In this document: piece by piece, positions 8,381 to 17,454 of the stretch
Layout of the letters: each line of letters begins with the position of its first letter
Numbering within the stretch: the first letter of the stretch is position 1
Assembly: GCF_000378625.1 (NCBI RefSeq)
Contig: NZ_KB905175.1
Span: forward strand, 1 to 48,472
Source: Colwellia piezophila ATCC BAA-637
GTDB lineage: Bacteria > Pseudomonadota > Gammaproteobacteria > Enterobacterales > Alteromonadaceae
Reading direction: 5' to 3'
Length of the DNA: 48,472 nt
The notes under the pieces: model-generated
The model's input: the letters and a program-made list of their open reading frames with translations, nothing else
Database searches by the model: none
What the model was told of the DNA's origin: nothing
Translations under genes and position numbers: made by a program

Positions 8381-8912
8381 AAAAATAATAGCAATTCATG
8401 GGAATAATCATCAGGAACTATTTGATCCCAATTACTAGATAATTAATCGTCTAGTGACCTGTAAACGCAGATAATATTTACTTGATATTTTTAGACATAA
8501 GCAGTTGTATTCAGCTCAACAATTCATACCTTAGTACGACTCCAAGTGACGAAGTTAACCATACAAATCCAACTGTAATGATTGTTCTTGAGGTTATAGC
8601 GGAAATTACAATTCATTTCCAATTTGCGTAAAGACACGTCCATATTCTATAACTCCATAGCGTCAGCTTTCGTATCTTAGTGACTGCTTCATAGATTGAT
8701 TTTAACAAGCAATTTATGACCGCTTACGGCCCCACAGTAGTCTTTGTGGTTCTAAAACCTTAGGTCAGCAATGTGGTATTAGTGAACATTGAATAAGCGG
8801 GGCTAGAGCCTATTTAAAATGTTTTGTCGCCACCGCGACGCCAAGCAGGAAAAGCAAACGCCAAGCCTAGCGATGCATCAGATGATGATTGAGCTGCTAA
8901 AGGCAGAGCAAG
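8381..8912. other. intergenic region with hairpin and dispersed repeat motif
   Basis: This holds about 530 bases without a supported gene. A hairpin at 8434-8455 (ACTAGA/TCTAGT) may end the kinase transcript. At 8824-8841 there is an 18-base sequence whose exact reverse complement recurs at 42249-42266. The frame through it (ATG 8819 to TAA 8923) gives a 34-residue peptide without family features; it may be a decayed gene end or repeat. Confidence 0.45.
8824..8841 (+). repeat. dispersed 18-bp repeat, copy 1
   Basis: TTGTCGCCACCGCGACGC contains a small internal hairpin (GTCGC/GCGAC). It is exactly reverse-complementary to 42249-42266. Confidence 0.6.
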
Positions 8913-10757
8913 CTAAAAGTTAAGTGCCAATAACTTTTCTTTATTATCCCGTCGCCAATTGCTGTCGGCATTGTCATTGATGTACTGAGAATAAAAATCG
9001 TAATTAACTTGAGCACTGGTTTCACTACATAATAGCAGGGCAATATCCAAACTTAGTCGGGTTTCGCCCCCAAGTCGAGCTTGTTCGAAGCTACGCTGAG
9101 CATGATGATTAAACTGTTCATTATCTTGATTCGCTTGTGCTATTAAGGCTTTCAAATACGAATTTTGGGCATTATCAGTACTGGCATTATCAAGCAGCGC
9201 ATTAGCCTCAGTTAGTCTATTTTGTTTAATAAAATGCCGCATCAGTGCTTTTCGACTCGCTTGGGCAACCCAATGATCTGGGGTTAATCGAGTATACTCA
9301 AGTACTTGTTTCCAATGAGGCTCTTTATCCGAGGTCGTTTGGGCAAAAAAAGCATAATGAAAGGGGATTTTGGCAAAATGATAAATTGGCAGCTGATAGC
9401 TTTTCATCTTATTTTCAGCTTGCTGTAAGTACAAGTATTTATCGTCAGCTTCACTATGTTTATAGGCCAGTATTGATAGGTAGGTAAGGGCTTCTAGTTC
9501 ACGCGGAATATCATTAGCCTTTAACGATAGACTTGCAGACTTGAGTAAACTTTCTTTAATGGCAGGGTAATCATCTTCTTGATGGTCTAACCATGAATGA
9601 GCATACCAGGCATCGGCTTGGCGTTTTAAATCACCAATTTGTTCAAAGTAACTAATAGCTGTGGTGAGCTTGTGAGCGCTTAAATCATAGAGTTCTTTAC
9701 GGGTAAGTACTTTACTTTGAAAAAGCAAAGCGTTGCCTAGCTGCTGCCAATTGCCTTGTTGTTCAGAAAGTTTGGCTAACTTGTCTGCCATGACCATGGC
9801 TTTTTCCAGTTCATTGGTCATGATATAAACATCGATTAATACACCCAAAATGATGAGATCTTTGGGAGATTGTTGATGGGCAATAGATAAGTTTGCTTGT
9901 TTAAGCTCAGGGGTTTGAGCCGTATTGAGTAAGTTATAAATAACTTTCTGCTGTAAATGTTTTTGCAGTTTTTCGAGTACTGCTGCGTTCGAAGCGCCGG
10001 ATAACTGCCCTTGCCAATCGCCAGATGGCCCTTTAACCAGAAAGTCGATATAACTGTGTTGCTTGTGGCGGCGTATCTGTGCGGTTAATATCAACGGGTG
10101 TGTTTGCGCTAACTCTGGATAGGTTAACTCCAGGTTATTGTGAAACTCATCAGTGGTAATGTTGTTTAACGCAGTAAAATCAAAAAATTCATTGTCGACA
10201 AGAGAAAATTTTTGCTCATCTTGGCTGTGTGAAATAGGAATATAAGCAATTTTCTTCAGTGCCGTTTGGTTTGCTGTGCTGGCTTTATTTTTAAAATTGA
10301 ATGAAATAATGATAATCAGCATCATGCTGGCAAGGAGTGCATAGGGCCAATAACTTTTGGTTTTGCTCTGCGCTTTACTTGGAGAAATGTTCGCTAAGTT
10401 GCTAGATGAGATAGTCGCAGTAGGTGTTGGCGCATTTTTTTCAGTGAGCTTAGTCTCAGTTGATACTGAGTCAGCGGCTAATTGCCATTGATAGCCACGT
10501 TTTGGAAAAGTTTTAATGGCGCCATTACCAAATAAGCTTCTTAAATGGCTGATGTTTTGAAATACCGCTTGTTCAGAAACCACTTTATCTTGCCAAACTT
10601 GCGATAAAATTTCTTCTTTACTGAATACCTTGGCGGTTTGTCCAAGCAATAGTGCCAGAACCTTAGCCTCGTTGTGGCGAATGGCCAATGACTGGCCATT
10701 TTGTCTGAGCACTAAACTGTCACTGTCAAATTCAAAATCTTTAAAGCTATAGCGCAT
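8913..10757 (-). CDS. membrane-anchored winged-helix regulator with helical-repeat sensor (CadC/ToxR-like)
   Basis: This 614-residue protein has an N-terminal OmpR/CadC-type winged helix (about 1-95, with LSQVWQDKVVSEQAVFQNISHLRSLF and the wing TFPKRGYQW). A Ser/Thr-rich linker precedes a single membrane helix at about 137-154, and a large C-terminal part is rich in TPR-like helical repeats (about 290-600). This layout fits one-component regulators that read a periplasmic or membrane signal and bind DNA from the membrane. It is divergent from the HupE-like operon 238 bp away, which is its most likely target. The signal is unknown. Confidence 0.85.
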   Translation of the reverse strand: MRYSFKDFEFDSDSLVLRQNGQSLAIRHNEAKVLALLLGQTAKVFSKEEILSQVWQDKVVSEQAVFQNISHLRSLFGNGAIKTFPKRGYQWQLAADSVSTETKLTEKNAPTPTATISSSNLANISPSKAQSKTKSYWPYALLASMMLIIIISFNFKNKASTANQTALKKIAYIPISHSQDEQKFSLVDNEFFDFTALNNITTDEFHNNLELTYPELAQTHPLILTAQIRRHKQHSYIDFLVKGPSGDWQGQLSGASNAAVLEKLQKHLQQKVIYNLLNTAQTPELKQANLSIAHQQSPKDLIILGVLIDVYIMTNELEKAMVMADKLAKLSEQQGNWQQLGNALLFQSKVLTRKELYDLSAHKLTTAISYFEQIGDLKRQADAWYAHSWLDHQEDDYPAIKESLLKSASLSLKANDIPRELEALTYLSILAYKHSEADDKYLYLQQAENKMKSYQLPIYHFAKIPFHYAFFAQTTSDKEPHWKQVLEYTRLTPDHWVAQASRKALMRHFIKQNRLTEANALLDNASTDNAQNSYLKALIAQANQDNEQFNHHAQRSFEQARLGGETRLSLDIALLLCSETSAQVNYDFYSQYINDNADSNWRRDNKEKLLALNF

Positions 10758-10995
10758 GGTCTGAAAAAGTACCTGAATAATGGTTGCGTATGCATCTTAA
10801 CCCATTCGATATTAAAGCGGCACAAGCATTTGTTTAAATATATTTCCAGCTAGCTTTTTAATATTTTAAGCTAACGACTTGTCAGTATCAATTTAACTGT
10901 CATGATGTCGGCAATGTTTTATCTTATAGTTTCTGTCGCCGTTGTCACACGTGTGCCATTGATTAAATTGATACTGTAAAAATCGGAGTTATTAA

Positions 10996-11694
10996 ATGTT
11001 TTCTAGTAGTAATCGCTTAGCCGTAATTGTGATGGTCTTGTGCCTGGTGGGCTTAAGCGCTTTTGATGCCGTAGCCCACGGTGTTGATGAGAGTACTCGG
11101 TTGTTTTTGTTAAATAATACCGGCGTGCAATTTTTCGCTTTTATGTATATTGGCGCTAAACATATGGTGACCGGTTACGATCACTTACTGTTTTTAGCAG
11201 GCGTTATCTTTTTCTTATATAAGAGTAGAGATATCCTGTTGTATGTCAGTATGTTTACCTTGGGACACAGTTTAACTTTATTATTTGGTGTGCTGTCTGA
11301 CATACAAGTGAATGCTTATATCATTGATGCCATTATCGGGTTTTCTGTTGTTTACAAGGGCTTTGATAACTTAGGGGGCTTTAAACGCACTTTAGGTTTT
11401 AGCCCCAATGCTAAAGTAGCCGTATTGATTTTTGGCTTATTCCACGGTTTTGGTTTAGCGACAAAATTACAAGAATTTCAACTTCCGCAAGATGGCTTAT
11501 TGGCTAACTTAATTGCTTTTAATTTAGGGGTGGAACTAGGACAGTTTGCCGCGCTAACAATTATATTGCTGGTGATTAGTTTTTGGCGAAAACATCATTC
11601 TTTTCAGCAGTTTTCAACCGCGAGTAACACCTTATTAATGAGTGCCGGTTTTATGTTGATAGGCTTTCAATTAACCGGATATTTTACTAGTTAA
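10996..11694 (+). CDS. HupE/UreJ-family membrane protein
   Basis: This 232-residue protein has a signal-like N-terminus ending at VAHG and about six membrane segments. Family motifs are visible: GAKHMVTGYDHLLFLAGV (about 54-71), FTLGHSLTLLFG (about 92-103) and FGLFHGFGLA (about 147-156). HupE/UreJ proteins are linked to nickel or other metal uptake, but this long form also occurs away from hydrogenase and urease genes, as here. The His/Asp residues in the membrane motifs suggest metal handling. It is followed after a short gap by a membrane-anchored partner gene, probably in the same transcript. Confidence 0.85.
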   Translation: MFSSSNRLAVIVMVLCLVGLSAFDAVAHGVDESTRLFLLNNTGVQFFAFMYIGAKHMVTGYDHLLFLAGVIFFLYKSRDILLYVSMFTLGHSLTLLFGVLSDIQVNAYIIDAIIGFSVVYKGFDNLGGFKRTLGFSPNAKVAVLIFGLFHGFGLATKLQEFQLPQDGLLANLIAFNLGVELGQFAALTIILLVISFWRKHHSFQQFSTASNTLLMSAGFMLIGFQLTGYFTS

Positions 11695-11764
11695 ATTAAC
11701 TAGTTATCCAATGAAAAAAATAACTCAATTGAAGAGTTCTGAACTAAAAAGAAGAGAAATAGAT

Positions 11765-12307
11765 ATGCAACATACGTTATCCACTAAAGCTTTACTCAAA
11801 TCAACCCTCATTGCTTTGGCTATTGCCGTTTTAGTCTTAGTTAGTTTTATTTTACCGGCTGAATACAATATCGACCCAACAGGTCTTGGCGCTAAAATGG
11901 GTTTAACCGCGCTAGCAAACCCTGCCGCTAGTGTCGTTAAAATTGATGGCCAACAAACGGCTGAAGCAAAGACAGTGAGCAAAGATGCAACGGATATTAT
12001 CGAGGTAGTGGTACCTGCGGGACGTGGTGTTGAGTATAAGTTTACTATGGCGCAATTTAAGAAAATGGAATATCAATGGCAAACGGGTGGTGACGAGCTT
12101 TTCTTTGATTTACATGGCGAACCTGAAGGTGATACCACTGGCTATTATGAAAGTTATGCTATTGCTACCTTAGCTGGCATGAAGGGCAGTTTTACTACAC
12201 CTTTTGCCGGTATTCATGGCTGGTACTGGAAAAACAAGTCAGATAAAGCAGTGACAGTGAAACTGACCGTCAGTGGTGAGTATAGTGTCCACGGCCTGAA
12301 GAAATAA
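11765..12307 (+). CDS. membrane-anchored periplasmic protein linked to HupE
   Basis: Starting at the ATG at 11765, preceded by AAGAGAAATAG, the protein has 180 residues. The in-frame ATG at 11711 lacks a ribosome binding site. One N-terminal membrane helix (about 9-31, ending at FILPAEYNIDPTGLG) anchors a periplasmic domain with EVVVPAGRGVEYKFTM and a C-terminal THDL-free beta-rich part containing FAGIHGWYWKN. Proteins of this kind are found beside HupE-like genes and are often named transmembrane anchor protein. Function is unknown; the pairing suggests a joint transport or sensing role. Confidence 0.75.
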   Translation: MQHTLSTKALLKSTLIALAIAVLVLVSFILPAEYNIDPTGLGAKMGLTALANPAASVVKIDGQQTAEAKTVSKDATDIIEVVVPAGRGVEYKFTMAQFKKMEYQWQTGGDELFFDLHGEPEGDTTGYYESYAIATLAGMKGSFTTPFAGIHGWYWKNKSDKAVTVKLTVSGEYSVHGLKK

Positions 12308-12310
12308 CAG

Positions 12311-12371
12311 TGCTAAAAAAAATAGAACTAAAGACTTTTAGCATTCAATGAGCCGTTTAAACAACGGCTCA
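12311..12371. terminator. convergent hairpin terminator region
   Basis: Two nested signals separate convergent genes: a loose stem TGCTAAAA/TTTTAGCA (12311-12318 with 12336-12343) and a strong stem TGAGCCGTT/AACGGCTCA (12349-12357 with 12363-12371, 5-base loop). They probably serve both the HupE operon and the barrel protein gene. Confidence 0.65.
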
Positions 12372-12400
12372 CAATACTTGCTATTTTATCTAGTCATTAT

Positions 12401-12955
12401 TTAAAATAAGTAGGAAACACTTAAATTGCCTGACATTGCAACGTAGCTGCCAGATTTAGGCACAAAACCGTCATACTTATCCGCTTGGCGAAGTGTTAAT
12501 ACAAAATCTAACGCGACAGGTCCCCAGTTATAACCTACGCCACCACCCGCTTGAATACCCGTAAAAGACTCACTACCACCTGCCTCGCTCCACTTATCAG
12601 AAAAGAAACCGGCACCACCGTAACCTCTAAAACCACGTTTTGATAAACCGACACCACCGTATGCCATCACATCAAAGCCTGAACTTTCTAGGGCAAAAGT
12701 ATCATTGTCTAGTGAAAAATAAGTAGCTCTTATTTGAAAGTGATTATTAAAGGCATAACCTGCTACTAAGTTGAAACCACTGAAATCTAGGTCTGAGCTG
12801 GAGCTGTTATCACCTGCTAAGGTGAACGCATAAGAGCCAATGCCAACACTCCAGTTTTTTTCTACTGGGGCTTCAACTTCCACTTCATTGGCATAGACTT
12901 GAGAGCCAAGTAATAATGTTGATAAAAGTAAAGTTCCTTGGAATAATTTTTTCAT
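12401..12955 (-). CDS. small outer-membrane beta-barrel protein
   Basis: Starting at the ATG whose complement ends at 12955 gives 184 residues with a clean signal peptide (MKKLFQGTLLLSTLLLGSQVYA). An upstream in-frame ATG adds 11 residues that would spoil it, and AGGA precedes the chosen start. The mature part alternates aromatic and glycine residues (SVGIGSYAFTL, GFNLVAGYAF, FRGYGGAGFF, IQAGGGVGYNWG) and ends LSVSYLF with a C-terminal Phe, as in eight-stranded barrels of the OmpA/OmpW-like porin families. Function is unknown. It is monocistronic. Confidence 0.8.
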   Translation of the reverse strand: MKKLFQGTLLLSTLLLGSQVYANEVEVEAPVEKNWSVGIGSYAFTLAGDNSSSSDLDFSGFNLVAGYAFNNHFQIRATYFSLDNDTFALESSGFDVMAYGGVGLSKRGFRGYGGAGFFSDKWSEAGGSESFTGIQAGGGVGYNWGPVALDFVLTLRQADKYDGFVPKSGSYVAMSGNLSVSYLF

Positions 12956-13332
12956 TATTTTTCCTATCTGTATTTTAAAATGAGGCATTCAAATAAACGC
13001 CTAAATATATAACATGTGTTACATGCCGGAATGATAACGTATTAAGATGTGATCTTAAATAGCACTCTGTTGATGTTATTATAAAAAATACTTGGCATTA
13101 AGGACAGGAACAGCCTTTTAGGCGGTGTTTTCTTGGCGGTTAATAGCTTTAGGCCAGTGAGTAGCAACTGCTTTGACGTGATTATTATGGTGGACTGGGA
13201 TTCGAGCTGAACATGGCTAAAAAATCCATTCACCTTGTAGAAACTCTATTTTATCTCTATTTGGTGCTTATGCTTTGACATTAGTGCATAGCATTGGCAA
13301 AGTGATTTTTTAAATGCGAAAAGATAATAATA
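12956..13332. other. intergenic promoter region
   Basis: About 375 bases lie between divergent genes. A 63-codon minus-strand frame has no features. I see no repeats shared elsewhere in the window; promoters for both flanking genes should be here. Confidence 0.45.
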
Positions 13333-14643
13333 ATGAAATCAATAAGCAGTAAGCGTGTTAAAAATTTACCCTTTAAACTTTCTCCGTTAATGGCCGGTGT
13401 GGTTTTATCCTTAGGTGTTGTTGTCAGTGGTTGCCAAGCCCCTAAAACTGCCACGCCAAATAGTAGCAACGTCGTGACATCCTCAACTAACGTTGAGCAA
13501 GTTGCAGCTGCTAATCATGCGGTATTAGCCGAAGTAATAGCTAAAAAATATATTATTACTGATGGCCATATTGATGTGCCATACCGCTTAGAAAGCAAAT
13601 TTGAAAACGTTTCTGCTCACACTGAACATGGCGATTTTGATTTCCCCAGAGCCGTTGCGGGTGGTTTAGATGCACCTTTTATGTCGATTTATATTCCAGC
13701 CAGACTTGAGCAAAGTGGTGGTAGTAAAGCGCTTGCCGATAAATTGATCACTATGGTTGAAGCGATAGTCACAGAGGCACCCGATAAATTTGCTTTAGCT
13801 TATTCAACGGCAGAGATTGAAGCCAACTTTGCCAAAGGCATCATTTCATTGCCTATGGGTATGGAAAACGGCAGTCCCATTGAAGGCGATTTAGCCAATC
13901 TTAAACATTTTTATGATCGCGGTATTCGCTATATCACCTTAACCCATTCAAAAGCGAACCACATTTCAGATTCTTCTTATGATGAAAATCGCCCCGCTGG
14001 CGGTTTAACTGATTTCGGTAAAACCTTAGTAGCAGAGATGAATAATATTGGCGTCATGGTTGATGTTTCTCATATCTCTGATGACGCTTTTTATGATGTT
14101 ATGGCGGTAACTAAAGTACCGGTAATTGCTTCTCACTCTTCAGCGCGTCACTTTACCCCAGGTTTTGAACGTAATATGAGTGATGACATGATTATAGCGC
14201 TTGCGAAAAATGGTGGCGTAATCCAAATTAACTTTGGTTCAAGCTTTATCTCTCAAAAGGCTATTGATTATGGCAAGTTACGTAAACTAGCGATAAAGAC
14301 CTTTAGCGCTGAAAACAACGTTGAAGCAAACAGTGTTGAAGTTAAAGCGTTTAAAGAGCAATACAAAACTAACAATCCATACCCTTTTTCTAGCCTAAGT
14401 GATGTGCTTGATCACTTTGACCATGTGGTGAAATTAGTTGGCATTGATTATGTTGGTATTGGCTCTGACTATGATGGTGTTGGTGACAGCTTACCAACAA
14501 ACCTAAAAGACGTGGCTTCGTACCCTAACTTAATTGAAGGATTGCTTGATCGTGGTTATAGCGAGCAAGATATTGCTAAAATTCTTTCAGGAAACGTGAT
14601 GCGTGTATGGAAAGCCGCTGAAGCCTATGCAGCTTCGCACTAG
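13333..14643 (+). CDS. membrane dipeptidase, peptidase M19 family, lipoprotein
   Basis: This 436-residue protein has a long N-region, a hydrophobic segment and lipobox VSGC (cysteine at about 34), so it is probably an envelope lipoprotein. The M19 zinc-enzyme features are in order: DGHIDVPYRL, a metal-bridging Glu in MGMENGSPIEGDLANL, RYITLTHSKAN, GVMVDVSHISDDAF, VIASHSSARHF and GIGSDYDGVGD. The family cleaves dipeptides with broad specificity, including D-amino acid and beta-lactam-like bonds. Length is normal for the secreted bacterial form. It appears to be transcribed alone. Confidence 0.92.
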   Translation: MKSISSKRVKNLPFKLSPLMAGVVLSLGVVVSGCQAPKTATPNSSNVVTSSTNVEQVAAANHAVLAEVIAKKYIITDGHIDVPYRLESKFENVSAHTEHGDFDFPRAVAGGLDAPFMSIYIPARLEQSGGSKALADKLITMVEAIVTEAPDKFALAYSTAEIEANFAKGIISLPMGMENGSPIEGDLANLKHFYDRGIRYITLTHSKANHISDSSYDENRPAGGLTDFGKTLVAEMNNIGVMVDVSHISDDAFYDVMAVTKVPVIASHSSARHFTPGFERNMSDDMIIALAKNGGVIQINFGSSFISQKAIDYGKLRKLAIKTFSAENNVEANSVEVKAFKEQYKTNNPYPFSSLSDVLDHFDHVVKLVGIDYVGIGSDYDGVGDSLPTNLKDVASYPNLIEGLLDRGYSEQDIAKILSGNVMRVWKAAEAYAASH

Positions 14644-14691
14644 CGACTAATAAGCCATTAACTTCCCCTTGAGCATTGCTTATGGGGGGTA

Positions 14692-14956
14692 ATACCAAAC
14701 GGATTAATTAACTGACCAACTTAGAACTACGTTAGTGAGCTTAGAACCAACAAAATGAGTTAAACATAGTTATTCTATATTTCATTCATTTTGTGACGTT
14801 ATCAGTTTGCTACCGAGTTCCCGAAGGGCGAGTTTAAAAGGCTTATATGCGGCGTTATTGATTTTGACAAGGGAATAACCATTCTCTTCAATCAATGTCT
14901 TGCCTCTAAGCCTTTTAATTCTCGCTAAGTGATCAATTAATTAGTCCGATTGGTAT
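14692..14956. mobile_element. MITE-like inverted-repeat element
   Basis: A 265-bp element is bounded by ATACCAA and TTGGTAT. Imperfect terminal inverted repeats run for about 33 bases (14692-14724 against 14925-14956), each containing a CGGANTAATTAA core. An inner inverted pair TTAAAAGGCTTA (14834-14845) and its complement (14907-14918) is nested inside. There is no transposase frame. A related half copy is at 35511-35592 with the same 30-base spacing from ATACCAA to the GCGAGAATTAAAAGGCTTA block. No target duplication is evident. Confidence 0.7.
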
Positions 14957-15094
14957 CATGGCTATTAATTAAACTAGATAGGTATGATTTTCACTAAAAC
15001 CTACTTGCCAGCCAGATGTTACTGACAACGTGGCGTGTAAAGACAAGCTACTTAAGAGCTGTGATAAACATAACCAGTGAATTAAGTATACATT
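14957..15094. other. short intergenic remainder
   Basis: No gene is visible between the MITE-like element and the convergent end of the secreted-protein gene. Confidence 0.4.
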
Positions 15095-15676
15095 TTAAGG
15101 TAATAACTCAATCGCGCGGACTTGTAATATAGCTTCGCCACCGTCTTTATCGGTTAAACTTGGCGTTAAATAAATAGCATCTATATGTTCAGGTAATAAG
15201 CCAAAATCGGTTGAACTGTCTGGGGTCCAATCAGGTCTGTAGAAGTCCTTTAAATCAACCTCAGTGGTGCGCCATTGTTTCGTCGCCGGTAACTTTATTT
15301 GATAATGAGCATAACTTTGATCGCCATTTTTACCATATTCTTGCTGTGATAGTTTAATGAGCAATGGAATATCGCACTGGTAGGTTAAGCGTATTTTTTT
15401 ATTGCCTGCCAAAGACATTGTCGGCAGTTTATGAATCAACTCAACCCAAGAATTACGTTTTTCATCGATACGCGGCACCCGCTTAAACTTAATCCAAATA
15501 CCACCATGGCGAATGAGCTTTTCATTAATGATCGCCTCACTGCCATAGGGGTCAGTATCATAAGTCCATTGATGTTTATCTAAGGGAGGGTAAGTATTGT
15601 TTGCGATGGCGGGAGCGACAGCTAAAAGTAGTAGACTAGCCATGCTAGCGAGCAGTGTTAATTTGAAAAAATGCAT
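15095..15676 (-). CDS. secreted protein, possibly galactose-binding-like fold
   Basis: This 193-residue protein has a signal peptide cleaved after AIA (about residue 25). The rest is beta-rich. KKIRLTYQCDIPLLIKL and TKQWRTTEVDLKDFYRP resemble the core strands of galactose-binding-like/CBM modules, where one strand shows a bound ligand and another reads W-R-x-x-x-V-D-L-x-D-F. This is a fold guess, not a function. It follows the solute-binding protein gene by 28 bp and is almost certainly in the same transcript, which suggests an envelope role in sensing or binding a substrate. Confidence 0.7.
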   Translation of the reverse strand: MHFFKLTLLASMASLLLLAVAPAIANNTYPPLDKHQWTYDTDPYGSEAIINEKLIRHGGIWIKFKRVPRIDEKRNSWVELIHKLPTMSLAGNKKIRLTYQCDIPLLIKLSQQEYGKNGDQSYAHYQIKLPATKQWRTTEVDLKDFYRPDWTPDSSTDFGLLPEHIDAIYLTPSLTDKDGGEAILQVRAIELLP

Positions 15677-15704
15677 GTAAATCCTTTAAAAGTAGTGTGC
15701 GAGC

Positions 15705-16550
15705 CTAGTGAATAAGTTCTCTATTGAGTGACATATTACGGCTGTCAGTCGGTGCTTGCTGTTGCCAGTCGGTAAGAGCATATTTTGCTAATATAGCGTC
15801 TAGCTTACCACTTTGTCTAAGTGTCATTAAGCCGCTATCAAACAGCTGGACTTGCTCCTTGCTGAGTAAAGATGAAAAGCCTAAAAATAACGGGGTAAAG
15901 TCCCCTTGGGTACCTGCATAAATAATCGGTGATTCGCTTAGTTTTGACAATTGGTATTGCACGGTAAACCTAGAGTCTATCAAAATATCTAATCGGCTCA
16001 TTTGTAGCATTTTCAACAGCTTTTTTAAGGGTGAGTAACCACTGGCGCGATATACATGTTCAGTATTGCTTCTAAGTAACTGATTTAGCTGTTCACCATA
16101 ATGATAACCATTGATAGTGCCTAAAATAGCATTGTCTTTTAAGGTCGAGGATAAGTGAGTCATACTCTGAAAGCGCCAAGAGTGGCCTGCCCTTACATAA
16201 AAATCATTATATAATCCGCCAAAACTTAACTGACTTTTCTGCAATTGAAAGTCAGCAATATGTTGCGGAGTTAAAGCAAGCAGTATGTCGACTTTGTTCT
16301 TTTTAGCGAGCTTTAACGCTCGTGCTAACGGCATTAAGGAAAATTGTATCTTTAGGGCATTGTCCCTGGCTATCTCATGGACTATTTCAACCAAGAACCC
16401 AGGTAAAGCACGATCATCGCAAACGTAAGGGCACCACTCATCAGAGACAACCGTTAAGGCTTTTGCTTGGGTTGGCTTGATGGCAATACTTGACCAGGAC
16501 AACAAAAATATGAGGCTAAGCTGCAATAGCTTGATAGTGACTTTATTCAT
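15705..16550 (-). CDS. family 3 extracellular solute-binding protein
   Basis: This 281-residue protein has a signal peptide (to about residue 29) and an amino-acid-binding-protein-like fold. Visible landmarks are LTVVSDEWCPYVCDD, a GFLVEIVHEIARDN helix, LARALKLAKKNKVDILLALTP, ILGTINGYHYG, and a late LRQSGKLDAILAKY helix. No permease or ATPase genes are adjacent, so it is more likely a stand-alone or sensing binding protein than part of an ABC importer here. It leads a two-gene unit with the secreted protein downstream. Confidence 0.82.
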   Translation of the reverse strand: MNKVTIKLLQLSLIFLLSWSSIAIKPTQAKALTVVSDEWCPYVCDDRALPGFLVEIVHEIARDNALKIQFSLMPLARALKLAKKNKVDILLALTPQHIADFQLQKSQLSFGGLYNDFYVRAGHSWRFQSMTHLSSTLKDNAILGTINGYHYGEQLNQLLRSNTEHVYRASGYSPLKKLLKMLQMSRLDILIDSRFTVQYQLSKLSESPIIYAGTQGDFTPLFLGFSSLLSKEQVQLFDSGLMTLRQSGKLDAILAKYALTDWQQQAPTDSRNMSLNRELIH

Positions 16551-17031
16551 GGTCTTATTCTATAGCTAAATAGCTAGTGATAATAGTAAGTACTATAAGT
16601 AACGGCAAACGGCTAGTGATGCAGACAAGTGACAGCAGTAAGCGGCTACTGGAGCCACTTACTGCTAATGAACTCTACTTTAATTAGTTAGCATTAATGT
16701 CCTTTAAACCTGATGCGCGCCATAAATAAAATAATGTTGGTTGTACTAACAAGGTTAATAACATCGCGCTAGCCATGCCGCCGGTCATCATAATAGGGCG
16801 TATGCGTAGACCGGCACCTTGAGTAACGGCTTGCAAAATATCGACTTTACTGTTTTATTTATAAAAGTAGGCACAAGCAACAGACAACTAGGCAATAAGA
16901 ATGTTGATTTTAGTATCATTAAAAGCAAGATATCAATAACTGTTCATTTGTTATCTTGCCATTTTTACCTTAGCTCAGGTAATATCAATGCCTTTCAATT
17001 GAATTAAATTATTTTATAAGTAAGGATTTTT
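16551..17031. other. intergenic region holding the RND remnant
   Basis: Apart from the remnant at 16684-16845, the region contains no supported gene. Bases 16850-17031 are AT-rich and probably include the promoter for the membrane protein that follows. Confidence 0.5.
16684..16845 (-). pseudogene. remnant of a CusA/CzcA-type RND efflux pump, 3' end
   Basis: On the minus strand the frame ending at the TAA at 16684-16686 reads QAVTQGAGLRIRPIMMT, then directly GGMASAMLLTLLVQ, then a tail ending in Asn. This matches the last transmembrane region of heavy-metal RND pumps, but about 35-40 residues normally found between the RPIMMT and GGMASAM blocks are missing. The frame meets a stop a few codons upstream of the remaining homology, and no further RND sequence is seen. 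It is a decayed fragment next to copper genes. No terminator or promoter is assigned. Confidence 0.75.
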
Positions 17032-17454
17032 ATGCGCGGAGCAGGTGGTACGTCAGGTGGTTTAGGACAGTTTTTTATTGGTTTGGTAATGATGTGCGGT
17101 GGTTTTTATTTACTGCTCAATGCTATTACCGTTAGTTCAAGTTTTGGTATGGGTATGCGCTTATACGGCTTCTCGGCTATGGGCGGTAGTTACAGTATCA
17201 CTAGCGGTATGGTGATGATTCCTTTTATGTTTGGGGTAGGTATTATTTTCTATAACAGTAAAAATCCGCTTGGCTGGGTATTAGCTTTAGGCGCAATTAC
17301 CGGTCTTATCTTTGGCGTAATTTCCTCTATTCGTTTTAGCATGAGAACGATGACATCGTTTGATTTAATTGTCATCTTAGTTTTGGCAATGGGTGGTTTA
17401 GGTTTGTTTTTACGCTCATTAAAGAAAATTGATGCGGCAATTCCAGCTGAGTAA
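17032..17454 (+). CDS. small four-helix membrane protein of unknown function
   Basis: This 140-residue protein starts with a glycine-rich cytoplasmic stretch (RGAGGTSGGLGQF). About four membrane segments follow (roughly 12-33, 56-73, 78-98 and 109-126) and a short charged tail. The ribosome binding site AAGGA lies 8 bases before the ATG. Such proteins recur in marine gammaproteobacteria, but I do not recognise a named family. It lies between an RND pump remnant and the copper genes on the same strand, so a link to metal handling is possible but unproven. Confidence 0.65.
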   Translation: MRGAGGTSGGLGQFFIGLVMMCGGFYLLLNAITVSSSFGMGMRLYGFSAMGGSYSITSGMVMIPFMFGVGIIFYNSKNPLGWVLALGAITGLIFGVISSIRFSMRTMTSFDLIVILVLAMGGLGLFLRSLKKIDAAIPAE

